A stretch of DNA of 64,000 nucleotides, taken from assembly GCA_947499955.1 (NCBI GenBank), contig CANMQI010000005.1, forward strand, positions 310,001 to 374,000. Reading direction: 5' to 3'. Below the pieces are notes generated by a model that searched no databases, was not told where the DNA came from, and was given only the letters and a program-made list of their open reading frames with translations. Positions 1 to 7,951 of the stretch are shown here, piece by piece. Every line of letters begins with the position of its first letter. The first letter of the stretch is position 1. The position numbers and the translations under genes were made by a program. The DNA is from an uncultured Granulosicoccus sp. (GTDB lineage: Bacteria > Pseudomonadota > Gammaproteobacteria > Granulosicoccales > Granulosicoccaceae).

Positions 1-20
1 CTTGCTTGCCAACCGCATGA

Positions 21-1370
21 CTACTGCAGAATGGAAAACTCGACCCGGCGATTGGCGGCTCTGCCCTTTGCAGTCAGATTGCTGGTGCGAGGCCGTGATT
101 CTCCAAAAGCCTGCGGCTTGAGGCGTGAACCGGAAATACCGGCATCCACCAGATAACGAGCCACGGCTATTGCCCGTCTTTTCGACAATTGCAGATTGGC
201 GGCAGCGGAGCCTTCGTTGTCGGTGTGGGACTCGATGATGACTCGAATATCAGGATATTCCTGCAGTGTCTGTGCAACACCTGCCAGGACGTCTATCGCC
301 TCGGCAGTCAATCGGTCAGAACCTGGTTGAAAGTTGACGCCCTCGACCACGCCACCGAAGATGGCACAGCCATCCGTCTTGACCGGCGCGTTTGCAGCGG
401 TGCCCGGACATTGATCTCTGACGTCGGGTACACCATCAGCATCGGCATCGGCAAGCGCGGCCGTTGACTTATCGGCAACCGGCTCAGGCGGCACGGGGTC
501 GGCATCCGCAACGTCAATGGGCGGCAGCTCGTCCAGCGGTACGGAGTCGGAGTCGGCAACGGCTTCGGGTGGCAACTCTTCCAGCGGCACCCCTTCTACC
601 GGGATGTCGGCCACCTGCGGCAACAGGACCGGCTTGTCAGGCAAGGACGTCGAGGCTCTTCGCCCCCCTTGCCCGGCACCAAAACGATAGACCAGTCCCA
701 GCTGAGCATATTTCGCATCGGTTTCATGAGCGACCAGCTCGGCGCGCACGCCAACCCCATTGGCAAGGCCGTATTCCAGCCCAAGCCCTGCCAGCAGATG
801 CACATCGTTCACCTGTTTGAATTTCACGCCACTGGCATCATTCTCCAGTGCACCCAGCCCAAGCCGCCCGAAAAACGCCAGACCTTCACGCCGCGCACGA
901 TGACTCGGCTCACGAGAGGCATAGGCGACGGCACTGAGACCGCCGACGGTGTAATCGATGCTGCCTTGCGGATCGAGAGTGGCTTCGCCCAGAGCGGCAA
1001 CGTGGCCTTCGATGCTGAAACGGCTGTTGATGTCGTAACCCAGCGTCAGCGAGCCTCCGCCACTCATGTTTTCATCCACCGATGTGCCTGCCACACCATC
1101 GGTGTCAGGCTCCAGTCGACTCACCAGTACTCCGGCACCGGCATAGAGGCGAGGCTGAAAGTCACGATCAGCCCTGCTGGCACCGATCGAACTGCATCCT
1201 GTCAATGCCATCAGGCCACCCAGCAGGCTTGCTGACAACGCCACACGAACGGCCCGAGGCCTGGTGTTACGACGAATACTGCAACCTGAATTCCTGCAGA
1301 CAGGCTGGAGAACAATTTCCCCGGCCCGCTGCGACAAACGACGACTACCGTCAACAACCATCTCGATCAT
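21..1370 (-). CDS. OmpA-family outer-membrane protein with barrel-like N-terminus, TSP3 motif and OmpA-C domain
   Basis: Predicted outer-membrane protein tying the membrane to peptidoglycan. The 449-residue product opens with a lipoprotein-like signal ending in LTGC. A Gly/aromatic-alternating region follows that looks like an eight-strand barrel, with the motif SRLEPDTDG. Next come a Pro/Glu/Asp linker (PLEELPPE, PLDELPP) and a calcium-binding TSP3 motif (DADADGVPDVRDQCP). The C-terminus is an OmpA-C peptidoglycan-binding domain with SHTDNEG and a final ANRRVEF. The ATG at 1370 was chosen because it overlaps the stop of the upstream giant gene as ATGA, which implies translational coupling. 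The barrel resembles that of the protein encoded at 6334-7494. A lipoprotein signal on a barrel protein is unusual, so the Cys may or may not be acylated. Confidence 0.85.
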   Translation of the reverse strand: MIEMVVDGSRRLSQRAGEIVLQPVCRNSGCSIRRNTRPRAVRVALSASLLGGLMALTGCSSIGASRADRDFQPRLYAGAGVLVSRLEPDTDGVAGTSVDENMSGGGSLTLGYDINSRFSIEGHVAALGEATLDPQGSIDYTVGGLSAVAYASREPSHRARREGLAFFGRLGLGALENDASGVKFKQVNDVHLLAGLGLEYGLANGVGVRAELVAHETDAKYAQLGLVYRFGAGQGGRRASTSLPDKPVLLPQVADIPVEGVPLEELPPEAVADSDSVPLDELPPIDVADADPVPPEPVADKSTAALADADADGVPDVRDQCPGTAANAPVKTDGCAIFGGVVEGVNFQPGSDRLTAEAIDVLAGVAQTLQEYPDIRVIIESHTDNEGSAAANLQLSKRRAIAVARYLVDAGISGSRLKPQAFGESRPRTSNLTAKGRAANRRVEFSILQ

Positions 1371-4300
1371 GAGTCGGAACCGCTCTCCCTGCGTCGACGA
1401 ACACGAGCACCCAGCACCAGGGCGCTTCCACCCAGCAACAAGGGCAGTAATGGATCGATACCCGATTGGCTGGCAACCGTTGCAATACTGCAACCGAATC
1501 CGGAACCGCCGAGCCCGGTCTCCACCTGACCATCAAGCGCCTGCCCCTGTTGCAGATCGGGAACACCATCACCGTCAGAGTCAGGCAGATCGACTGGCTC
1601 GCCCTGTGACTGACCATTGTCATTGTCATCATACGGACCGGCAAAACCGTTGCCGTCCGAGTCCGGATCGAAGCGATCCACAACACCGTCGCCGTCGGTG
1701 TCCGGGCCGGTGACAAAATCCGCATCGACCGTGTCATCGATACCGTCGTTGTCGATATCGCTGCCGCCGGTAAAATCGGCGTCGTTCATATCCGGAATAC
1801 CATCGCCATCGCTGTCGGCCAGCAGGTCGGTACGACTGTCGCTGTTCTCATCCCGGCCGCCAGCCTCGATCAGATCACTGATGCCGTCGCCGTCACTGTC
1901 CAGGTCAATGGCATTGGGCAGGCCGTCATTATCGGTGTCCGTCGGAGCAGCCAGATGGGCTGCGACGTTGTCATCCAGACCATCGCCATTGGCATCGACA
2001 AAGTTGTCAACCTGGCCGTTGTTGTCCTGATCGTTATCGCTGCCACTGTTTTCGAACAAGTCCGACAGACTGTCCTGATCGCTGTCCAGATCACGCGAAT
2101 CGGCAATACGATCACTATCGGTATCGCGCAGCGCGACCGCGTTGCCCGGTCGCGAGTCATCAGCGCCATCCTTGTTGCTGTCGACGATATTGTCCAGACG
2201 GGCATCCAGGTCGGTGTCTGCATATCCGGCTTCATGCAGATCAGGCAGTCCGTCGTTGTCGGAATCCAGATCGATCGGGTCGCCAACACCATCACCATCG
2301 GTATCCACGACATGATCGCTTGCACCGGCGGCCAGACCAAACGCATCCACACTTGCCGAGGATGCCAGTCGTCCACTGGAGGAGACCGCCGTACGACCCG
2401 CTTCCAGCGCGTCATACTGGCCATCGTTGTCGCTGTCCAGGTCGCGATAATCCGGCACACCGTCACCGTCGGAATCCAGTGCCCCTTCTACAGAGTCGAG
2501 AATACCGTCGTTATCACTGTCTCGGTCCAGTCGGTTGATGACTCCATCGCTGTCACTGTCGGCACTGCCCTCGACCAGATCCGCAATGCCATCGTTGTCA
2601 TCATCGGTATCCTGCGAGTTCGGCTGGCTGTCCCCGTCATGATCCCCTGATGGTGTCGTTCCCGGGCCTGCCGGACCACTGCCGTTGTTCTGCACCTCGG
2701 CATCCTGAAAATCGGCAATGCCATCACCATTGGTGTCGGCAGGGTTGCTGGCATCGGCGCCGACTTCAACAGCATCGCTGACCCCGTCATTATCGGAGTC
2801 CTGCTCACGGTAATCCGCGGCCCCATCGCCATCGGTGTCCGTGGGCTCGGAAGCACTGCCGGTATTCTCTACGCTATCCGGGATTCCATCGGCATCCGAA
2901 TCGGTATCGCGATAATCGCGCAGACCATCCGAATCGGTGTCGAAACGCGGCAGAGCACTGGCCTGCACGGCATCGTCGACACCTTTTGTATCCAGATCGA
3001 CAAAACCATCGATGCGTCCGTCTCCATCATTGTCCACACCACCGGCCTCGACCAGATCGAAGATGCCGTCGCCGTCACTATCGGTATCAAGGTAATCGGG
3101 TGTGCCATCCCCGTCCGTATCAAAAAGCGGCGCATTGATGGTGCCGGAATCGACGCTGGACTCGATGGCATCTGCCAGGCCATTGCTACCCACCGGATTA
3201 CGCGTATCGATCGCGCCATTGTTCACAGAATCCAATACTGCAATAGTGGCTTCATCCAGACGTGCTTCAAGCAGGTCCAGAATGCCGTCATTATCACTGT
3301 CCAGATCGTTGCCATCAGGCGTACCGTCACCATCGGTGTCCCGTGAGTTCGCATCGGCTACACCATCACCGTCGGCATCGATGATGCCTTCTTCGGTATC
3401 GAGAATGCCGTCGTTGTCATCATCCAGATCATCCTGGTTGGCAATGCCATCACCATCGCGATCAGGCCGATCATCTTCACGAATGCCGCTGTCGCCATCA
3501 GAACCGCTGCTGCCTCCACCGCCGGCTTGAGAACCACCATCAGCGTTATCGCCATCGTCTCCACTGCCACTACCATTGGAGGCCACATCACGGTCACGAA
3601 AATCCGGGATACCGTCGCCGTCGGTGTCGACAGGTGAATTGACATCGCTGCCCACTTCCTGCCGATCGCCGATACCATCGCCGTCGCTGTCCGACTCGCG
3701 ATAATCGGCTGCGCCGTCGCCATCGGAATCCAGCGGTGAGCTGGCGTTGCCACCGGACTCGACGCTATCGGGGATCGTGTCACCATCGGAATCCAGATCG
3801 CGAAAGTCCATGATGAAATCGCCGTCGGTATCGAACAGCGGCAGGGCCGAGGCCTGAACCGTGTCATCCACGCCTTTGCCATCGCCATCGTAGAAACCGT
3901 CCAGTCGTCCGTCGGTATCGGTATCGACACCACCGGCCTCGACGACGTCATAGATGCCATCGTTATCGCTGTCCGTATCGCGAAAATCGGGGATACCGTC
4001 CTGATCCGTATCGGGCAGTTTGAATTTCATCTGCCCCGAATCTGTCCAGGTTTCTATTTCATCGGCGACACCGTTTCCACCGACAGGGATGCCGATATCG
4101 ATAGCGCCGTTGGGCACCTGATCCAGCGCCTTGACGGAGTCGCGAGAAAGACGCGCCTCCATATTGTCCAGAATACCGTCGTTGTCGCTGTCCAGATCCA
4201 GCACATCCGGTGTGCCATCGCCGTCGGTATCCACGGAATTGTTGTCGGGGAAGCCGTCACCGTCATTATCGACACCGCCTTCGACAGAATCCAGGATGCC

Positions 4301-4570
4301 GTCGTTATCGTCATCCAGATCATCCTGGTTGCGAATGCCGTCACCGTCGGAATCAGGTCCGTTTTCAGCCTTTGCCTGCAGTGAGAATCCGGCGGTTTCG
4401 CTCAACTGAAAGGGGCTGACTGAATCGACGTCCGCTGCCGTGCTGGAGGCAGAAACGGATCCCAGAACCAGGCCAATGGCCATGGTCAGAATTCCGGGGG
4501 TCACGGCCAGTGCGCCTGAGGGGCGCATGCACGGGCTCGTGAAGCGGCTATACAAGTGCTTCTTGCTCAT
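1367..4570 (-). CDS. Giant Asp-rich calcium-binding TSP3-repeat surface protein with C-terminal sorting-like tail
   Basis: A 1067-residue exported, very acidic protein made almost wholly of thrombospondin type 3-like calcium-binding repeats (DxDxDG patterns such as DTDGDGIPD and DSDNDGILD). Residues 1-45 look like a long signal peptide. Modules 1 (about 72-368) and 2 (about 369-640) match with a constant offset of 297 residues at several landmarks (NQDDLDDDNDGILD, NGAID, SALP, GDGAADYRE). A Gly/Ser/Asn linker lies at about 330-365. A third, diverged module runs from about 645 to 1020. The tail (about 1026-1067) has Gly-Cys, then DPLLPLLLGG, a hydrophobic stretch and RVRRRR. This resembles the Cys-containing tripartite sorting signals (JDVT-CTERM or MYXO-CTERM type) processed by membrane proteases. 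Expected location is the outer surface. The function is unknown; adhesion or surface-layer roles are guesses. Confidence 0.85.
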   Translation of the reverse strand: MSKKHLYSRFTSPCMRPSGALAVTPGILTMAIGLVLGSVSASSTAADVDSVSPFQLSETAGFSLQAKAENGPDSDGDGIRNQDDLDDDNDGILDSVEGGVDNDGDGFPDNNSVDTDGDGTPDVLDLDSDNDGILDNMEARLSRDSVKALDQVPNGAIDIGIPVGGNGVADEIETWTDSGQMKFKLPDTDQDGIPDFRDTDSDNDGIYDVVEAGGVDTDTDGRLDGFYDGDGKGVDDTVQASALPLFDTDGDFIMDFRDLDSDGDTIPDSVESGGNASSPLDSDGDGAADYRESDSDGDGIGDRQEVGSDVNSPVDTDGDGIPDFRDRDVASNGSGSGDDGDNADGGSQAGGGGSSGSDGDSGIREDDRPDRDGDGIANQDDLDDDNDGILDTEEGIIDADGDGVADANSRDTDGDGTPDGNDLDSDNDGILDLLEARLDEATIAVLDSVNNGAIDTRNPVGSNGLADAIESSVDSGTINAPLFDTDGDGTPDYLDTDSDGDGIFDLVEAGGVDNDGDGRIDGFVDLDTKGVDDAVQASALPRFDTDSDGLRDYRDTDSDADGIPDSVENTGSASEPTDTDGDGAADYREQDSDNDGVSDAVEVGADASNPADTNGDGIADFQDAEVQNNGSGPAGPGTTPSGDHDGDSQPNSQDTDDDNDGIADLVEGSADSDSDGVINRLDRDSDNDGILDSVEGALDSDGDGVPDYRDLDSDNDGQYDALEAGRTAVSSSGRLASSASVDAFGLAAGASDHVVDTDGDGVGDPIDLDSDNDGLPDLHEAGYADTDLDARLDNIVDSNKDGADDSRPGNAVALRDTDSDRIADSRDLDSDQDSLSDLFENSGSDNDQDNNGQVDNFVDANGDGLDDNVAAHLAAPTDTDNDGLPNAIDLDSDGDGISDLIEAGGRDENSDSRTDLLADSDGDGIPDMNDADFTGGSDIDNDGIDDTVDADFVTGPDTDGDGVVDRFDPDSDGNGFAGPYDDNDNGQSQGEPVDLPDSDGDGVPDLQQGQALDGQVETGLGGSGFGCSIATVASQSGIDPLLPLLLGGSALVLGARVRRRRESGSDS

Positions 4571-4796
4571 GATGTTAGATTGACCGCGTGGCGGTCCCTG
4601 TTAACGGTTACTTAACTTTCCGGACACCACGTTAATTCCGGCACCGACAGTACGATAACAGGTTACTTGGCTCATTAGCACGACGTGCATCACGACCCTG
4701 CAGGATGTCTCCGACAACCCACGTGACAGCTTGGTATCAGATGTTAAACCGTGTCAATTCAATCGAATCGGCCACTTTCCAGCCGACCCAGGGACA
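4571..4796. other. Intergenic region upstream of the giant TSP3 gene
   Basis: A 226-bp gene-free gap. It should hold the promoter of the minus-strand giant gene and the 3' end of transcripts running past the upstream lipoprotein gene. The octamer GGTTACTT occurs twice (4606 and 4661), and a short palindrome GCACGACGTGC lies near 4679. No convincing terminator or coding sequence is visible. Confidence 0.4.
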
Positions 4797-6173
4797 CTAA
4801 TTTCTCTGAATCCGGATTTCGACCCGGCGATTGGTTGCGCGGTCTTCAATCGTGACATTCTGCACCAGGGGGAGTAGTTCGCCATAGCCTTCTGCATCCA
4901 GTCGCCCCTGATCGACACCCTGCTCCACCAGATAGTCCACCACGGACTGTGCACGCTGACGCGAGAGCTGCAGATTCTGTTCGGCATCGCCATCGTCGTC
5001 CGTGTGGGCCATGACCACGATGCGGACCTGTGGATTCTCCAGCAGTGTGCGAGCCACATCATCGAGACTTTCGTGGGTATCATCCTGAAGCTCAGCCGAA
5101 CCGGCAGCAAAGCTCAGCCCGTCCACGACACCGGAAATACTCACACCGGGAGCAAAACCCGGTTGCGGCAGCGGCATGACAGGCGGTTTGGATCGTGTCT
5201 TTGCGGCAACCGGTTCTGCAGCCTTCAGAGCCGGCTCTGCCGCTCGTGCCGCAGGTCTTGCCTGAGCGGTCGCAGCTCGCATCTGTGTCGTCTCAGGCGC
5301 CTCCTTGGCCGCCAGCAGCGTCACTCGGTGCCCGGCTTTCAGAGGTGCAATCTCCGGCAGGTCGCCGGCATCCATATCCGGCAATGTCACGACGTCTACC
5401 CGACGGTTGCGCAGCCGGCCCGCGGCTACGCGGTTGCTGGCCAGCGGCAGGGACTCACCCATACCGACTGCCTGCAGTTGCCGGGCATGCACTCCTCGGC
5501 TCTGCAGATACTGCACTACCGACTCCGAGCGCTCTGCGGACAAGCTCTGGTTCATGAGCGCACTGCCTTGTGAATCCGTGTGAGCTCGCACCTGAACCCG
5601 GGATTCGGGGAAGGCCAGCAAGGTTTCCGCCAGTTGATCCAGGCGGTTTCGGGCGGCGTCGGAAAGCAGACGCGAACCACTGCTGAAGACGACCTCGTCC
5701 AGCACGGCATCGAAGAGTCCGCAGCCGATGCTGTCAACGGTCACATACGCCTCGGTTTTCGGACAATCATCAAAGGCATCGATGACGCCGTCGCCATCCT
5801 GATCATTGCTGCGCATCGACGGACGCCAGCGGTTTGCCATACCGAGTGCCGGCGTGGTTTCGGACTGAATCGCTGCATTCGGCGGGAGCTGATCACGCTG
5901 ATAGGCGGCTATCTGCACATCGCCGGGCTGTGGCTGAGCCGATGCAGATTGCAAGTCGGTCTCGTAACGCCCCCTGACGCGCCCGTCCAGCACTCGCCCA
6001 TCGATTCGCGCACGATTGAGATAGCTGTCGCCATCGTCGGTCGCATCGGATGAGTCTTGAAGAAACGGCAGCGATGTCGAGCAGGCTGACAGGGCACTGC
6101 AGACCAGCAGGGTCAGCAAGGCGCGTTGCTTGCCGGACAAGGGATGCTGGATTGAACTACGGGGATGAATCAT
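4797..6173 (-). CDS. Lipoprotein with TSP3 motif and two tandem OmpA-C domains
   Basis: A 458-residue predicted lipoprotein. The start MIHPRSS gives a compact signal peptide ending in the lipobox LSAC. A TSP3 motif (QDGDGVIDAFDDCP) precedes a first OmpA-C domain with the motif AHTDSQG and the ending LRNRRVDV. An Ala/Pro-rich linker leads to a second OmpA-C domain with AHTDDDG and the ending ATNRRVEIRI. OmpA-C domains bind diaminopimelate in peptidoglycan and normally occur once per protein, so the tandem pair could bridge two glycan strands. It lies on the same strand as the neighbouring OmpA-type genes. An in-frame extension to 6224 is possible but would spoil the signal peptide. Confidence 0.85.
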   Translation of the reverse strand: MIHPRSSIQHPLSGKQRALLTLLVCSALSACSTSLPFLQDSSDATDDGDSYLNRARIDGRVLDGRVRGRYETDLQSASAQPQPGDVQIAAYQRDQLPPNAAIQSETTPALGMANRWRPSMRSNDQDGDGVIDAFDDCPKTEAYVTVDSIGCGLFDAVLDEVVFSSGSRLLSDAARNRLDQLAETLLAFPESRVQVRAHTDSQGSALMNQSLSAERSESVVQYLQSRGVHARQLQAVGMGESLPLASNRVAAGRLRNRRVDVVTLPDMDAGDLPEIAPLKAGHRVTLLAAKEAPETTQMRAATAQARPAARAAEPALKAAEPVAAKTRSKPPVMPLPQPGFAPGVSISGVVDGLSFAAGSAELQDDTHESLDDVARTLLENPQVRIVVMAHTDDDGDAEQNLQLSRQRAQSVVDYLVEQGVDQGRLDAEGYGELLPLVQNVTIEDRATNRRVEIRIQRN

Positions 6174-6239
6174 CGGTGATCTGTTCCTGCCAGACAATCG
6201 GCGTTGACAGGACAGCAAAAGCAATTTCCAAACCCGATC

Positions 6240-6263
6240 GAGACCCGTTACTACTCGGGTCTC
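6240..6263. other. Intergenic hairpin (possible terminator or attenuator)
   Basis: A perfect 8-bp stem, GAGACCCG paired with CGGGTCTC around an 8-base loop, between two same-strand genes. It has no adjacent T-run in the minus direction, so it is not a classical intrinsic terminator. It could act as an mRNA stabiliser or a weak terminator. Confidence 0.35.
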
Positions 6264-6333
6264 GCAGGTTTACACCGTTTTTGTCGAACAGAGCACGTAT
6301 TGCTCAATCGGCGCAGAAGCGCCGCTTGATGCA

Positions 6334-7494
6334 TTACAGAACGCGCAACTCGACGCGATTGTTGAGCCTGCGACCACCGGCGGTGTCGTTTCCAGCACGG
6401 GGCTGAGTATCGCCGAATGCCCGCGCTTTCAGACGCTTGACATCCACCCCTTGCCCCATCAGATAACGCGCAACGGCGACAGCCCGTGCACGTGACAGTT
6501 CACGCGCGCGTTCCGGTTCCGGGAATGTCTGCGTGTGGACACGGATTTCCACGATCAGTTCAGGATAGAGATTCAGCGAACCGGCCAGGCGTGACAGCAG
6601 TGTTTCGCCGATACGGGTCAGATTCGTGCTGTCACCATCGAACTCCACGCCTTGCAGTACGCCGCTGAACAAGGCACAACCTTGTGCATCGAGGGGTTCT
6701 CCGGCAGCGGGAACGGCGCAGGAGCTGGCGGAGGCGGATAGCGATTGCTCGACGGTCACGACAGTCTGCTGTGCCGGCCGTGCAGCCGGTTCGGCTGGAG
6801 CCTGCTCGACAGGTGCAGGCGTCTTTGCCGGAAGATCGGCCGCCGGTTGCGGTTGCGGTTGCGGTTGCGGTTGCGGTTGCGGTTGCGGCAGTCTGGCGGG
6901 TACCGGTCGGGAGTTTCTGCCCGAGCTGCGGCTCGCGCCGGGTCGCCAGTAGAGCGAGGCCGTGGCGGCCTGCGCATCGCCATCAAAACTGGCCAGCTCG
7001 CCGCGCAAACCCCAGGAATCACCCATGGGCCACTGAATACCGGCACCTGCCCATATGGCGGTGTTGTCCTCTTCTGCCAGCAGGATATCCGACTCGTTGC
7101 TGATCTTGCTCAGACCGAGTCGAAGATAACCAGACCAACTGTCCTGTCGTCGACGAACATCGGTTTCACCCAGTACATAGGCGATACCGCCGATCGACAA
7201 GGCGGAATAGTCGACCTCTTCTCCGCCAGACAGACCGGCTTTGCCCAGCTGCGTCCATGCCGCTTCCACACCCAGTCGATGGCTGATATCCATCCCGGCA
7301 TAGACACCGGCCGCCAGAGAGGCTTCATCGTCGAGTGTGAAATCCGAACCGTCAGTATCCGGGCTCAGTCTGGAGACACCCGCTCCGGCACCAACATACC
7401 AGTTGCCTTGCTGTGCAAGCGCCGGCTGAGTGGCCAGAACGAGACTGCCCAGAGTCATGGAGAGGGCGACAACACGGGATACTGAAATGCACAT
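6334..7494 (-). CDS. OmpA-family barrel protein with (Pro-Gln)n linker
   Basis: A 386-residue predicted outer-membrane protein. It has a signal peptide (cleavage probably after ALA in QPALAQQ) and an N-terminal barrel-like region containing SRLSPDTDG. This is clearly related to the barrel encoded at 21-1370. A proline-rich linker includes a run of Pro-Gln dipeptides. The OmpA-C domain has VEIRVHTQT and ends LNNRVELRVL. The canonical HTD of the peptidoglycan-binding loop reads HTQ here, so the Asp is replaced, which could weaken diaminopimelate binding. This is the first gene of the same-strand surface block, and the upstream gap holds a dyad that may control it. An internal start at MTLGS would shorten the signal peptide. 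Confidence 0.85.
   Translation of the reverse strand: MCISVSRVVALSMTLGSLVLATQPALAQQGNWYVGAGAGVSRLSPDTDGSDFTLDDEASLAAGVYAGMDISHRLGVEAAWTQLGKAGLSGGEEVDYSALSIGGIAYVLGETDVRRRQDSWSGYLRLGLSKISNESDILLAEEDNTAIWAGAGIQWPMGDSWGLRGELASFDGDAQAATASLYWRPGASRSSGRNSRPVPARLPQPQPQPQPQPQPQPAADLPAKTPAPVEQAPAEPAARPAQQTVVTVEQSLSASASSCAVPAAGEPLDAQGCALFSGVLQGVEFDGDSTNLTRIGETLLSRLAGSLNLYPELIVEIRVHTQTFPEPERARELSRARAVAVARYLMGQGVDVKRLKARAFGDTQPRAGNDTAGGRRLNNRVELRVL
6845..6886. repeat. Hexanucleotide tandem repeat GGTTGC x7 encoding Pro-Gln repeats
   Basis: Seven uninterrupted copies of GGTTGC (plus strand) encode the (PQ)n linker of the minus-strand OmpA-family protein. Because the unit is six bases, slippage changes linker length without a frameshift. 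Confidence 0.9.
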
Positions 7495-7564
7495 TGGCTA
7501 GCGGTCACTCATGGTTCGTCGTGGATGAAGCGCCGCCACCATACGACAATCCGGGCTCGTTTGT

Positions 7565-7586
7565 TGTTAACTGTGATCAATTAACA
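7565..7586. promoter_or_regulatory. Dyad TGTTAA-N10-TTAACA upstream of the OmpA-type gene
   Basis: A perfect 6-bp inverted repeat with a 10-bp spacer, about 70 bp upstream of the ATG at 7494. That position fits an operator overlapping the promoter of the surface-protein block. The binding protein is unknown. Confidence 0.45.
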
Positions 7587-7856
7587 GCGTACGAGTCCCC
7601 TGAAAAGCCCGGCTGCGCTCATCGATAACGTAAGAAATGGCGATTCTTCCTCTACTCTATCGGCCAGCGCGCGACGCTCTGCATACCTGAATCCACTGAG
7701 GCCAGGTACAGGCAATCAATTCGGTGACATTGTCGACCGAGGCACGTGTGAAGTGAGAGAGAAGGCCAGGCCTTCATGCGGCATCCAGCGGGAAAACAGC
7801 CATCCCTGGCTACTGGAGCTTCCCTGCCTGCAAGTACCACTTGGAGGAGGTTGCAG

Positions 7857-7872
7857 TGTGATACATATCACA
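7857..7872. promoter_or_regulatory. CRP-like palindrome TGTGA-N6-TCACA
   Basis: TGTGATACATATCACA matches the CRP/Vfr consensus TGTGA-N6-TCACA perfectly in both half-sites. It lies in the gene-free region about 360 bp upstream of the OmpA-type start at 7494 and just beyond the 3' end of the VTT gene. The target promoter is unclear. Confidence 0.5.
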
Positions 7873-7951
7873 TTCTGCATTTCCATTAGAGTCGTAGAAG
7901 CGAGCCCTGTCAACAAGAATCAGGTAAGGAAACTCCAGATTTCCTTGCAAT

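Larger units (their letters stand above)
7495..7951. other. Gene-free region with regulatory dyads
   Basis: A 457-bp stretch between the start of the minus-strand OmpA-type gene and the end of the VTT-domain gene. Short reading frames here lack recognisable content and ribosome-binding sites. Two clean dyads are annotated separately. No tRNA or small RNA was recognised, though an unannotated sRNA cannot be excluded. Confidence 0.5.

Noticed and set aside
1617..4409. Long open frames on the plus strand and other minus frames within the TSP3 gene
   Set aside because: They are products of the repetitive GAT/GAC-rich sequence of the 1067-residue gene; none has a ribosome-binding site or a recognisable domain.
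6745..7485. 246-residue plus-strand frame with a Leu-Arg repeat
   Set aside because: It reads the GGTTGC repeat and the reverse of the OmpA-type gene.
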